Assembly: GCF_037975245.1 (NCBI RefSeq)
Contig: NC_092583.1
Location: 8,517,764-8,581,763 of the forward strand
Direction: 5' to 3'
Length of the DNA: 64,000 nt
DNA from: Apostichopus japonicus
Taxonomy: Eukaryota; Echinodermata; Holothuroidea; Aspidochirotida; Stichopodidae
The notes under the pieces: generated by a model
Databases searched by the model: none
The model's input: the letters and a program-made list of their open reading frames with translations, nothing else
What the model was told of the DNA's origin: nothing
Translations under genes and position numbers: made by a program
Part shown: in pieces, positions 43,801 through 54,052 of the stretch
Position numbering within the stretch: position 1 is the first letter of the stretch
Layout: each line of letters begins with the position of its first letter

Positions 43801-46800
43801 GTAGTGGATGGGGGCATTGAGAGTAGCAAGGCTGCCTCTCTTTGAGTGAGTGGTACAGCATACATTATCAGCAAATACTTTCAGATTTCAGCAGATTTCT
43901 TCCTCCTTTTTTCGGAAGGCGGGGGGGGCAGGCTTAGGGTGGGAGGGGGCCCGTGGGGGACTAAGTCCCTCTCTTCTCCCCACACATCTTATTAATTGAA
44001 ACTGATGCTTTGGTTTGCCTTGCATTTCCCCTCCCTTCTACTGCTGCACTCATCATCCACTCAAATTATTTCATCTCCATCCCCCCTCCCCACCCCCCCA
44101 CCCCTCTCTCTCTCTTCCCTTGCCAATATTCATCTGTGGCACTGAAACCTTTCATTTATTAGAACAATACATACCATTTAATAGTCGTTTTAAGATTTGG
44201 TTGTGATATGGAGCTATCGTCTACATATATCGATGAACAGGTATTACTTCTCCTGACTGTAGTAGGCTTTTGCCTCTGGTCGACCACATGATTGGACTTT
44301 CTATGCCTACGAGCATCTGCAAAACAAAGCCAGAAATTAGTTGACAGGTGATGGAAACAAAGCAATGGCATATAATTACTTTCAATCACCATTAATCTGA
44401 TATCTAAAGCAGGGAACTCAACTACTGTATATCTAGGAGGGCGTTGTGGTCAAGTGGTTAAGGCAGTGGACTTGTGATCTAAGGATTACAGGTTCGAGCC
44501 CTGGCCAGATCATTGCGTTGTGTCCTTGGGCAAGGCACTTTATCTCCATTGCCTTTCTTCACCCAGGTGTATAAATGGGGACTTGCGAGGTGACTTGTAA
44601 AATATAGTTGCGTACGCCGGTTTGTGGCTGCACCCTATGGGAAGTCCCCCAGGGGACACTTGGCTGTGGTGCCCCAGGAGAGATTGTTTGAATTGTGCAC
44701 ACTTTGGTGTGTAGGTGTGACAAGTTACCGATGACCAGGGTTAAGTACAGTGCGGCGAGACTTTATTGTAAGATGCGCTATATAAGAACAGATAATTATT
44801 ATTATTATGATATCTGAAGGGAAATTCCAGTGGCAGACATGGAAAAGAAAAACATCTCTATATTCTTGTCCCTAAATCAAGATCTGGTTGATGAAACGAA
44901 ACCTATTTTGGCTGACTGAATCCTCGATTCTTTCCCAGAGTGGATCACTGGTAGGTGGTCTGTGATGTAATTATGGCAAGTGTTCTTCAAAACCAAAAGC
45001 TTTACTTTCTCATTATAATCATCTTGTTGATTTATCATTTAAAACCTGATACATTTGGAATTTTTGCTAAAGCTGCCAAGGGCCCTGGTAGTGGCAATCT
45101 CATTAAGAAGCAATTATTTTGTAGAAATATTATATTCCTCTGAGAAGAAGCGTGTTAAATATTATAAAGCAGTGTTTAGAACTAAGTTTGGCCAAAATTT
45201 AACTTCCATCTTAACGAGAGCCCTTGACTTTTAATTATCAGTTCATATCAACCCATTAGGAAACTAAATATTATTTGAAATTTTGGGGGGTTGTGATCAT
45301 GATACTCAAATTAAACAGTGTCTGGGAAAAGAGGACAACAACATTTTCGACCAGACTTCAAATCCTTTATGCATCATTAAAATCAACACAGGGAACAGGA
45401 AATAACTGCAGAAATCTGTAAAATCCCATATCCTGATCATTTTTCTTTTCCTTTCTGTTCCGTTTTATTCCTTCGTTTTTTGCAAAGAAATTATGTTTGA
45501 AATTTAAGAGTGATTTATGATTTCTTTTAATCTTTCAGTTTCACTTTCTCTTTCAGTATGTTCTGGAATAAAAATTTCAAGCAATTTATTAATAGGATGC
45601 ATAGAAGAAAAAATTGAGAAAGGGAATAAAATTAATAAACATATACATATATATACATATGAGTCATATCTTATTTCTCTGGTTTTCTCTATAAATATAT
45701 ATATACATAGAAACATTAAGACAGTGAGGTCATAGGTAGTTGCAACAAAAATTGACAACAAAACATCAAAAAGCAAAGGTTGAAAGAGTAGAAAGATTAT
45801 AACAAATTGGATAAAAAAGCAGCTTTGTATATAAATTTGTTTTTTTCTAAAAGTAGGTCTTATCACAAGATTACTTTATTTTCTTAAATTGTACCTTGCG
45901 TTATTGCACAGAATGGTCAGCTTAAAATGACGGGGATGGCTTCTACAGTTATAAATATTCTTTAAAATTCTTATAAAACCATTTCGTGCAGCTTCAACGA
46001 CTTTATTTCAAAGGTTACAGTTGTCAAGGTGGAAACTTTTGAGCACAAACTTTGAAATAAAACTGCTTATTCTATTTCATCTTTTAACATGTGAAACATG
46101 CTACCACACAGGACCAACAAATACTATAATAGGAGCAGTAAAATGGATGCAGTTAAAACTTCTCCTGTTGCATTTAATAAGAGGAAGATATGGAGCAATA
46201 CTGTAAAAAAACAAGATGAGACAATATACAGTAGTACCCTTTAGTCAGAACCTTGAAATTCTACTAATGAAAATGAAATCTCCCCCCCCCCCGACCCTAC
46301 CATATCCACCCCAGCCCCACAATCAACTGTAGGAATCTTGGGAACATTAATATGGTCTCTGATGGAACTAGATAAATATGAAACACTGAATTTTGAAATT
46401 ATTGTAAAAACATACATCTTCTACATCCATCAGGCTATTGAAATTTGCTACACTGTCGCTAATGTATTCCACGACACCGAGCATCACGGAAATTAGTTTG
46501 GAACAAAAGCCCTATAAGCCAGAAATCAATCGTTACACTCTTGTTACAAATGAAACCTTGTGTGCGTGCAATGATGAGTTTGTGCAGTGCCTCTCCAATT
46601 CAGTGGAGCATTGCATGAGAGTTAAACCTCATTGATCTTGTCTACCCTCGCCAGCCCCTAATTCACTCGGTTGGAGATCCATTAGAATTTAATGAAACAC
46701 AAGATTGATAAAACTTCTTCCGGAGAACGAACAGAAGCATGTGACGCCGACGATCAAAATTAAGAGGGTCACCGTCGAAGCTAATTTTATCGGCCGACCT

Positions 46801-49059
46801 CTCGGTAGCCGGTGGGCTTGGTTAATCTATATATGTACATATGTGTTGATGATCCATGCACTCCTCTGGCCTTATGCCGGCTGAGAACTGACAGCAGATA
46901 TCGAATGAGCATGAAGCTGATTGGGTATGTAATTAGGTTCGGTCTCAGCCTAGAAACGGGGGTTTTCGTGCAACATGATATGAGTGCTCCTTCAGATGTT
47001 TAACACAGAAAAGATTCCACAATGACAAAGAACATATCCTGCACTATAGCCTCGGGATGGAGAAAAGTAAAAAGACACCGGAGAAGAAAGAAGAGGGAAG
47101 AGAATATGTCCTACCAAACAATGAGAAGACTGTATTATGGGTGTTTTATTTTTAACCATGACTGTTATAGAAAGATGCTTGAAAGGTGTTTCTTGAAAAG
47201 TTAACGTTATCAAGCAAAAAGACCAACTGTACATTTGTGAAAATTGTGGTGATGAGACATTTCAAAATCACAAAAGTAGGTTTTGTATAATTTAGCAAGA
47301 TAACATGAAGTTTACAAGACTGACACAAACTTCACTGGGTAAAATTTACCTCTCACTGGGCGACAAAACGAACACAAAATCTTTTCAATCCTCCCCTTTG
47401 TTTATACTCTAATATCAGTCCAAAAACAAGTTAGGGGTATACAATCTTGGAATAATCACTTTTTATAACTTTATAGATAATTTTTGGCATGTACCATTTT
47501 CAGCCCAAAAATAATTAACCTCCAAACCCTTAACATCGAATTCATCACTGGTCGTATGAAAGGACTAGTGGTGTATGCAAGGTTAGATACCCCACTGATC
47601 TGTACAATGATGTCCTGGAGAAAGGTGTGATTTTATTTTATTTTTTATTTTTTGCAGGGCAAATGGCGTCAGTAAATTTTCGGATTGACTTTTCTTTGAG
47701 CCTTACAAAAGTGATTCACTTACCTTCAATTTCGGATTTAGTTAAAAATATGGTCCCTGAAGCAGGCTGGACTGTAGGATCTCCTGAAATGAGAAAATTT
47801 TAGCTTTCACTACCATCAAAGAAACCAACAGTTCTATGCAGCTTTTATGCATTCATTTTTTTTTATCATATTGGTATTACATAGTTATAGTACATAGTAC
47901 TACATAGTTCAAAAGTTTTGCAACAATGACTTTTGGTAAATTTGTAATATTATTTACTGTAAAGCTAAAAAAAAAAACTCACAACCAAGTGAGGAAAACA
48001 TGCATGGGCAGAGTAATAAAAAGGCTCATCTTGTTACTCTGTCAAATTTCCAAACAAACATCACCACTTGAATAGCTAAACACCTACCACACTCTTATTT
48101 AACTGAAAGTCCTAAGCCTAGCCTACTTTGCATATGCATCAGGCCAACTAACCCATTTGTTGTCCCTCACTGGATGAAGAGAATATTCCCCTCACTTTGT
48201 AAAACACTATTGCTCATGTACCTTGACTGAATCTAGGGAAACACAGGCCAGGAAAATTTTGGCTGAAAATGCCTCCCAGATCGCTGGAAATGGCACTTCC
48301 CAGGCCTTGTAAGTTGCATCTTATCATTTTCTCTTTTGAAAATACTAGCGATATCATAAAAACATTAAAAAAATATATATATGCTCAAGGGGGGGCGGCT
48401 GCCCCCTTCGCCCCCCCCCCTTGGCTACGTGCCTGAACACAGGGGGATGCAAAAGAGCAGCTTGAACAAAAACATTGTGTTTCCAGGGTAATGACAATGA
48501 CTATGCAATAAACATGAATACAACATTGAGAAGTCAGTTATCTCAAATTTATCTGGTTTGGGTATTATTTATGAAAAAAAAATGATACTCAGCGGTCTCT
48601 AAATCAACATATATATATATGTACAGTTCAATTTACCTAAGTATGAACCCAAATTTATCTCATTACATAGATCTGTACTTCTTCTGTTAAGGTAGAATGG
48701 AGTACATATGTTGATTGAAGATATACATAGGTAAGTCTCACAACACATGCTAAAAATCCCTTAAGAATGTCTCTTGCTTTTCAAATAATATGCCGATTCC
48801 GTAGTAACATAGATCTAGTTTTTAGCTGCTTATAGGAATTATTCTCACCTTCTTCGAAGTATTCCCGATCCCCGATGTGCGGTAGATCTGGTGAGATGTC
48901 GAGAGCGTCTTCCTCTTGTACGGCATGGGGATGAAAAGCAAGACTTTGATGAATGTGTGAGGAGGAGTGGTGGTTGGTGGATGATGTCTTCCCTCCTCCT
49001 TTCCTCCTTTGAGGGGGTTTCACACAGGGGAGGCAGTAACAGCCATGCTTGTTCCCCAT
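34679..49059 (-). CDS. Cyclin Y, 8 exons
   Basis: Cyclin Y is a membrane-anchored cyclin that activates CDK14 and CDK16 and, through LRP6 phosphorylation, promotes Wnt signalling. The exons on the minus strand (49059-48849, 47783-47724, 44316-44175, 43013-42926, 41793-41674, 40045-39879, 39075-38913, 34801-34679) join in frame to 357 codons, against 341 in human. The product begins MGN, so Gly2 is a plausible N-myristoylation site as in known cyclin Y, followed by cysteines that may be palmitoylated. Residues about 120-135 carry [16 protein letters not shown], the counterpart of the conserved CSTIFLDDSTVSQPNL. The cyclin box covers roughly residues 160-285 and includes [29 protein letters not shown] and [18 protein letters not shown]. 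The C-terminus ends AAIIS as in human (PAIIS). N- and C-terminal regions are more divergent. The gene is convergent with the desaturase. Introns 4 to 7 are unusually rich in tandem repeats. Confidence 0.95.
34845..36915. repeat. Hierarchical minisatellite (69-bp units in a 235-bp higher-order repeat)
   Basis: The array lies in cyclin Y intron 7. The basic unit of 69 bp reads aatgtgagtattaacacac... to ...catactgtaagtag. Three variant units plus a 28-bp truncated unit ending cacactttttgcag form a 235-bp repeat. The 235-bp repeat recurs about six times with almost no change between about 35100 and 36560, with more diverged units at both edges. Open frames of about 100 aa on the minus strand are products of this repeat, not genes. 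Confidence 0.95.
37230..37745. repeat. Possible dispersed repeat in cyclin Y intron 7
   Basis: A less AT-rich block containing cggggccgtcatttaacgtc followed by cccatccgacgga and cagcatccgaccac. This phrase resembles repeats seen in many marine invertebrate genomes. Only one copy is visible here, so the call rests on recollection. Confidence 0.35.
38529..38912. repeat. Tandem duplication reaching the exon 7 donor of cyclin Y
   Basis: Two adjacent copies share gagggggaacacac, aaataaatgcaggttaaatg, gagacctttttaattggaac and aaaggagagaat. Each ends in the donor region (minus strand GAG|GTGAATTGA), so a decoy donor lies at 38696-38695, about 216 bp beyond the real one at 38912-38911. Confidence 0.88.
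38913..39075 (-). CDS. Cyclin Y exon 7
   Basis: Completes M263 and encodes residues 264-317, [20 protein letters not shown], then [10 protein letters not shown] to KKLE. It is nearly identical to human cyclin Y over this stretch. Acceptor tgcag, donor gag|gtgaat. Confidence 0.95.
39180..39520. repeat. Tandem duplication of about 170 bp in cyclin Y intron 6
   Basis: Two copies share cacaagtgcaaaattagtcc, aacagattcactgatg, a T run and tatgtgcactgttacacaaa in the same order. They differ at a few positions. A short cattcaaat triplication precedes the first. Confidence 0.88.
39879..40045 (-). CDS. Cyclin Y exon 6 (cyclin box core)
   Basis: Residues 208-262 plus two bases of M263: [55 protein letters not shown]. 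Acceptor atacag, donor at|gtaagt. Confidence 0.95.
40101..40424 (-). mobile_element. tRNA-derived SINE
   Basis: On the minus strand it starts with a tRNA-like head: A box TGGCCAATTGG (40409-40399) and B box GGTTCGATTCC (40365-40355). A body with gtgtccttgggcaag and cacccagg follows, ending gcgctatataaaaagc and an att-rich tail. The same body words occur in the SINE at 44437. It lies in cyclin Y intron 5, in the sense orientation. Confidence 0.8.
41300..41700. repeat. Tandem copies of the exon 5 donor region of cyclin Y
   Basis: Three copies of ttaccaacwttacaatggca followed by cattcagatg, at about 41383, 41532 and 41670, alternate with ttgcctgaccaaca and ggccacaattttggct blocks. Only the copy at 41670 belongs to the real exon; the others lie in intron 5 and keep the gtaagt donor at 41535-41534 and 41386-41385. 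A tatacatggc stretch is also repeated. Confidence 0.9.
41674..41793 (-). CDS. Cyclin Y exon 5
   Basis: Residues 168-207, [20 protein letters not shown], then [20 protein letters not shown]. It is co-linear with [20 protein letters not shown] of human cyclin Y. Acceptor ttgcag, donor ttg|gtaagt. Phase 0. Confidence 0.95.
42455..42720. repeat. 21-bp minisatellite in cyclin Y intron 4
   Basis: About 13 imperfect copies of a 21-bp unit, taagagagaagatttaggcc and variants with agctcg or agcag. Because the unit is a multiple of three, a leucine-rich frame stays open on the minus strand; it is not a gene. Confidence 0.92.
42926..43013 (-). CDS. Cyclin Y exon 4
   Basis: Completes C138 and encodes residues 139-167, [20 protein letters not shown], then FDEKKYPLT. 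It matches VALAIYYHIKNRD of human. The acceptor used is atatcag|tgt; a second AG ten bases downstream would break the frame. Donor act|gtaagt. Confidence 0.93.
44175..44316 (-). CDS. Cyclin Y exon 3
   Basis: Completes D91 and encodes residues 92-137 plus two bases of C138: [46 protein letters not shown]. Basic residues precede the conserved serine cluster, the region where human cyclin Y is phosphorylated and bound by 14-3-3. Acceptor ttgcag, donor tg|gtatgt. Confidence 0.93.
44437..44808 (+). mobile_element. tRNA-derived SINE
   Basis: A box TGGTCAAGTGG at 44447-44457 and B box GGTTCGAGCCC at 44491-44501, about 34 nt apart as in a tRNA-Leu-like head. The body includes gtgtccttgggcaaggcact, cacccaggtg and a tail gcgctatataag followed by attattatt. 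It lies in cyclin Y intron 2, antisense to the gene. It is too long and degenerate in the acceptor stem to be a functional tRNA. Confidence 0.85.
47724..47783 (-). CDS. Cyclin Y exon 2
   Basis: Completes G71 and encodes residues 72-90, [19 protein letters not shown], plus one base of D91. It matches DHPRASTIFLSKSQTD of human. Acceptor tttcag, donor g|gtaagt. Confidence 0.9.
48245..48432. mobile_element. Second copy of the shared hAT-like repeat fragment
   Basis: Near-identical to 5930-6110 from ggaaaattttggctgaaaat through the G run and gcccccttcgccccc to ggctacg. It lies in cyclin Y intron 1. Termini are not resolved. Confidence 0.65.
48849..49059 (-). CDS. Cyclin Y exon 1 (start codon)
   Basis: Residues 1-70 plus one base of G71: [20 protein letters not shown] then low-complexity Ser/His-rich sequence and [10 protein letters not shown], matching HISDRENIDD of human. 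MGN at the start fits N-myristoylation. Donor g|gtgaga. Confidence 0.92.
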
Positions 49060-52000
49060 AATTTTTGACCGAACGGGTCAGTCTAGTGCTCAGAACGAGC
49101 AATTTCTTCGGTGCGAAATGCTGAATCTATGAAAATGAAAATGAAATGAGCTCCTTCTTGTCAGGAAACAGATCTTGTGTAATAGCCGACTAATTGTAAA
49201 AATATCAAAGAGGGTGATATACCAGTGTTTCAATTTGCATCTATTCTTTATATCGTAGCTTTTGAGTTTTACACATCATTCTCTTTTTATCATAAAAGAC
49301 TGAAAATTCCAAAAAATTTCCCCATTCATACTCTTTCTGTACTGTATGTGTACAGAGCACTATGCAATGCATTTTTTCAAGTGATACCAGGTCTTTCCCT
49401 GCACAAAATTGTTTACAGTACTACGAATCTGCAAACAATAAAATGCTATAAAACAAGCCCCTACATACAGTAATTTGTGTAGCATTTTTGCTCAATTTGC
49501 ATGGCTTTTTACAAAGGTACTGTACTACAGAAGTCACCGCCAGATTAATTTCCCCCTACAGGTATCACACCACAATTAGAGTACAGTAATGCACGTCCGC
49601 CTGAGAAGTTAACCATCAGAAATTAGCCCTAAAGTGAACTCCTGTATTGATTTTTTTTGGCACTTTCTGAGTCATCATCATATGTTTGATACTTGGCTGC
49701 TGAAGAGGATGAAATAAACTACTGATGGTCTAAACATCTGGAGGATTGAAGGTGATTTAAGGTATTTGAGAAAATCTTGGGTGATACAAGAAGACTCCGC
49801 AGTGACAGCTGGCAGATGGGTTGGGGAGCTCTTCTAGCTCAAAATTTAAACTGAAGTGGTGGCGAAAGTTGAATGTGCTGTGATAGCCCTAGCCATCAGC
49901 TATCATATGGTGGGTAGGACATGTCAGTTGAAAACTTCTATCTATGCTCTAGTGGCCTTGGAAAGTGACGACTTTAGTGTGTAAGTCAATGGGAGCAATT
50001 AATTGTAGTGTGACAAAGTTCTACGATGCTCAAGTTTGATCTCATTCAGTTATTTCATTACCAGGTGTTACTGCTTATCCATTTGTGGCAATAAGTAATT
50101 ACTGTGTGTGTTGTTTGTCATAATCTACTGTACAAAATTATTACTAGGAATCTGCGAACAATAAAATGCAATAAAACAAGCCCCTACATACAGTAACTTG
50201 TGTAGCATTTTGTTCAATTTGCATGGCTTTTTTTTATGAATGTACAGTAGTCACCACCAGATTACGTTCCCCTTACGATGCAAGTTTAATCTCATTCAGT
50301 CATTTCATTGCCAGGTGTTACTGCTCATCCATTTGTGGAGATTATTAATTACTGTATACGTTGTTTCGTTCGCACACTTAACCAACATAGTGTGCTATCG
50401 AGGTGTCTTGGCAGTCACCAAATTCCCAACAGGATATCAATCATTCTTTTTTTTTTATAGTTTCATATAGGACTGATCTCAAATTAGAATAATGCATATA
50501 CGTAGAAAACAATATACATTATGGTATCTAAAGGCAAAATGGCTACTAAAGTATTTTTTACTACATTTTCTACTTGATTAGAGACATTCCATACCAAGAG
50601 GAACGGGGGGGGGGGTTGTTTCTTTTACTAGACTTTAACTTTAAAGCTTCATTCTCTGGGAAAGGATGTGTAATGTTCATGCAACTAATCATGACTCACG
50701 ATTCATCATATGTTTCCCACCTTTCCATTTTATAGCACATGTGTAAAGTCCCATAGCATACTAGCTCAGAATAACAAAAAAATACCAAAATAGTTGCCGA
50801 TTAAACGGGTCATTCCATAAAGGAAAGGGGATCCAAATTGTGAGAGATTTGGCTTTCCTGTTTCCCACTGTGTGTCAGTAACACATTTTCTGTATAATTA
50901 CAGTATATCTAGCCTTTACTTCAATCTAACGTGACAAACTAAATGTGCACAAATGTCCATCTTTAAGCACAATATATCCATCACTACCGATTAGCTTACA
51001 GTACACTTCATAATTTGTTTTCTATATACAGTACCTTACAGCATACCATATTGTGTGTGACTTTAGGGGACACCAAAGAACGTGTCACAAATTTGGGACC
51101 ATAATTTACAAAATGCCCTAAGTACATGCTTGGGCACATACAGGAGTGTGAACAGATTAATTTCTCTGACCACAAAAGTACAACGTTTCACCTCCTATAC
51201 CTTCCATGGAAACATAATCCACCATTTAAATATGGAAACATGTTCTTGTTATCCCGAATGTAAAAGGACAAATTTAGGCAGAGTTTTAGTCTTGATAGAT
51301 CTGTTATATAGTCCAATAAATAAGATATTATTGAAAATGATAGATAAGTAAAAAATGACTGATGACAATGCACACCTTGGAAGAGCAGAAAGTGAAAGTT
51401 GAAAACCATAGATCACTATACTGCATCGTATGTATATGCAATGTAAATAGTCACATTTTGTTTCATTTCCTACGGAGTACAGAGTCTAAAGGGAGACACA
51501 CCCTGAAGTACAGCAGCTTGATGAATTTATATTTGGCTATGAAGTGCATTAAAAGAGAGAGAGAGAGAGAGAGAGAGGTGGAGGGAGAGCTCGGAGATAA
51601 GATAGAAAGTGCTTACAATTTTTCAAGAATCACCAAATGATGCGTTGTAATCTATCCCAGACATCTATTTCACCCGTTGTGTCTTTTTTAGTACCTTTTG
51701 CCATTAATCAAGGGATTTCATATTTCACAGCTTCGAATTAATCTCCATACATGTCACAAATGCTGATGATAGAGGATCTGAAATGGAAGCAAACAAAAGT
51801 CTCATGACATCTCATGTACAACATGTTAAAAAGTCTGTCATAAAAAAATTGAGAAATGCCTAGAGTAATATCATATTCATGACCTGAAAAGAGCTGATTT
51901 TTAAGTTTCAAAGGTGGCATGTGGATGTGGAAAGAGAGGGGGGGGGGGGGGGTAGGGGGAGATGGATGCAATCAATCTATCACTCCAGAGAACAAAGCTA

Positions 52001-52859
52001 TCACTTCGGAGAACATTCACTGGCAAAATTATGATAGTCAAAATTATAACAACTGCAACTTTTACTTGAAACAAAATACTTATATATGACAACGAAACAA
52101 AGTGATTTACTGAACTGAGGCATCTGGGGGAGGGGGAGGGGGGTGCAGGTCTGTGAGGATAATCTTTCAAATTCAGTATAGCTTGAACATACTGCAAGAC
52201 TGCCCCGTAGAGGACATCTTTTATTTCACTGGTATTGACTAACTACTGGACTTCACAGACTCTCTGAAGACTTGTCAAAATCATGATACCATACCAGGAC
52301 AAAATATAATTTATCAAATATTGCATGTACCAAAGTTAACTGCTGTGTAAAAATTACTGGCAAATTGCTACATTAATGCATACGTTTATAAACATGTAGC
52401 AGTTGTTGTGGACAGTACCATAGCACTTTCAGTATTGTTTGAATAGACATAATTCCTAAACCTAAACACTGCTACACAAAATGTGAACACTAAATTACTC
52501 CCTGAAGACAAAACAGTGTCTTGGATTAATTGCTGATCAAAGTAACTGATATCTTTGGAACCAACCAAACTGCTTCCTATACTGTACAGTAAAGCATTTA
52601 CCTGATGAATCATACGTGATATCTATAGAAACATGAATCTACACACATGTATCACTTAATGACTAGCACTTTAAGTACTGTACAAGTAAAACAATGCAAG
52701 GTTTTCCTGTATGTACAGTACACTGTTTCCAAGAAGCCAAAAAAAAAAAATCAAATTTTAAGCAAAGAGAAACTATCACTAATGACACATATCAGCCCTA
52801 GGCAGATACAGTAAGTCTGCAACTACAGTATATTTGTAATCCTAAAATTAGATTTTGTA
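49060..52859. other. Upstream flank of cyclin Y, intergenic
   Basis: It should contain the cyclin Y promoter and 5'UTR, but neither is identifiable. Blocks at about 49430-49560 recur at 50145-50280 (aacaagcccctacatacagt, catttttgctcaatttgcat-like), and 50030-50125 recurs at 50275-50370. So a local duplication of roughly 250-700 bp has been shuffled here. A (ga)n run lies at about 51556-51580. Confidence 0.5.
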
Positions 52860-53400
52860 TATTTTAGTTGCATGTCTCTTAAAGGATTTAGGCACAATAT
52901 GACCCTTTAAACATCTGAGGCTCATCGATTAAAGTGGCTGGATAAATTAGTCTAACACACAGACCGTTAAGTCAGTTCCTTCAATGTAGATTCAAACAAA
53001 ACTCAATAGGAAAACCATAACACTTTTACAGCCTCTATAAACATCTAAAATTACAATGAATTTGTCAACGACGAATGGTGTTGAAAGTAATCCAAGGAAT
53101 GCTCTGTTGTTTCTATGAGGTTAACAAAACTATGAAGTTTTGGTAAGTTTATTAGAATATTTACAACAATGTATTCAGTATTCACATCATCATTCAGGAC
53201 TCCACGAAGGAGCAGAAGTAATCATCAAATTCCGACATAAATGAACATTCAAGAGATTTAGCATATTTTAAAGCTAAAGGTCTCGAAAATTGCTATAGCT
53301 ATGGAAACACTACTAAGTACTGGCATAGCACTCAAATTGTTCTTGACCATTACATATCACAATTTAAATTCTTCCTAAAGTCATTCTTTTAACACTGCCC
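52860..53400. repeat. Diverged dispersed repeat, copy 2
   Basis: Related to 30140-30720 in the same orientation and block order. No open frame. Confidence 0.45.
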
Positions 53401-54052
53401 TCTAGATACAGATGAGCTTCCATAACATATATAGGAGAGTTAACAGTATGGTCAGAAACTTTTTTTTTATTTTTTTTATTTCAAGTTTTATTAATAACTA
53501 TGAAACAGACTTCAGCAGAAATTAGAAAGTATACTTAACAAGCTGCTCATGAATCTACAGACTATGCCTGTACATGGAACATGAAGAAAGGGTTATATAT
53601 ACTGTAATAGGGCCAATCAGAACCTATTTTAAACTGTCTAGGATACACAATCAGCTCCTTTAATATTTTATACACTGATAGCGTTGGGATAGAGGCATGC
53701 TGGATACATTTCCTACACTGTATCACTAGGTAATGATACTGTAAGCATACGGTGGTAAGTACCCGTATTCAACAGGCATGTTGAGATACTTAAGTCAGCA
53801 ATATAATACTAACAAGGAAACAAAGTACTATTAAAACATTTGTACAGGTCTGCATTCACTGTAGTCATTGGCTGGCTGGCTATACGTACTGCAGTGCAAT
53901 CTTAACAAGAGGGCAATCCATGGAGTTGCATATCTTATCTCTGCCATGGATGAAAACCATTTTTCTGTTTTTTTTACCTCTGACCTTATACCTATAGATG
54001 ATGTCATCAATCACGCAGGTACAAGTTTACATGATCAGGCACCTACCCAGTC

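Noticed and set aside
44437-44510. tRNA gene with A and B boxes
   Set aside because: The boxes continue into a SINE body and AT-rich tail, and no proper acceptor stem is formed.
45504-45866. 120-aa minus-strand frame with hydrophobic stretches
   Set aside because: It lies in cyclin Y intron 2 in T-rich and (ta)n sequence; no motif and no splice signals joining it to the gene.
46438-46635. 65-aa frame with several cysteines
   Set aside because: Short, in an intron on the strand opposite cyclin Y, with no signal peptide or recognisable family.
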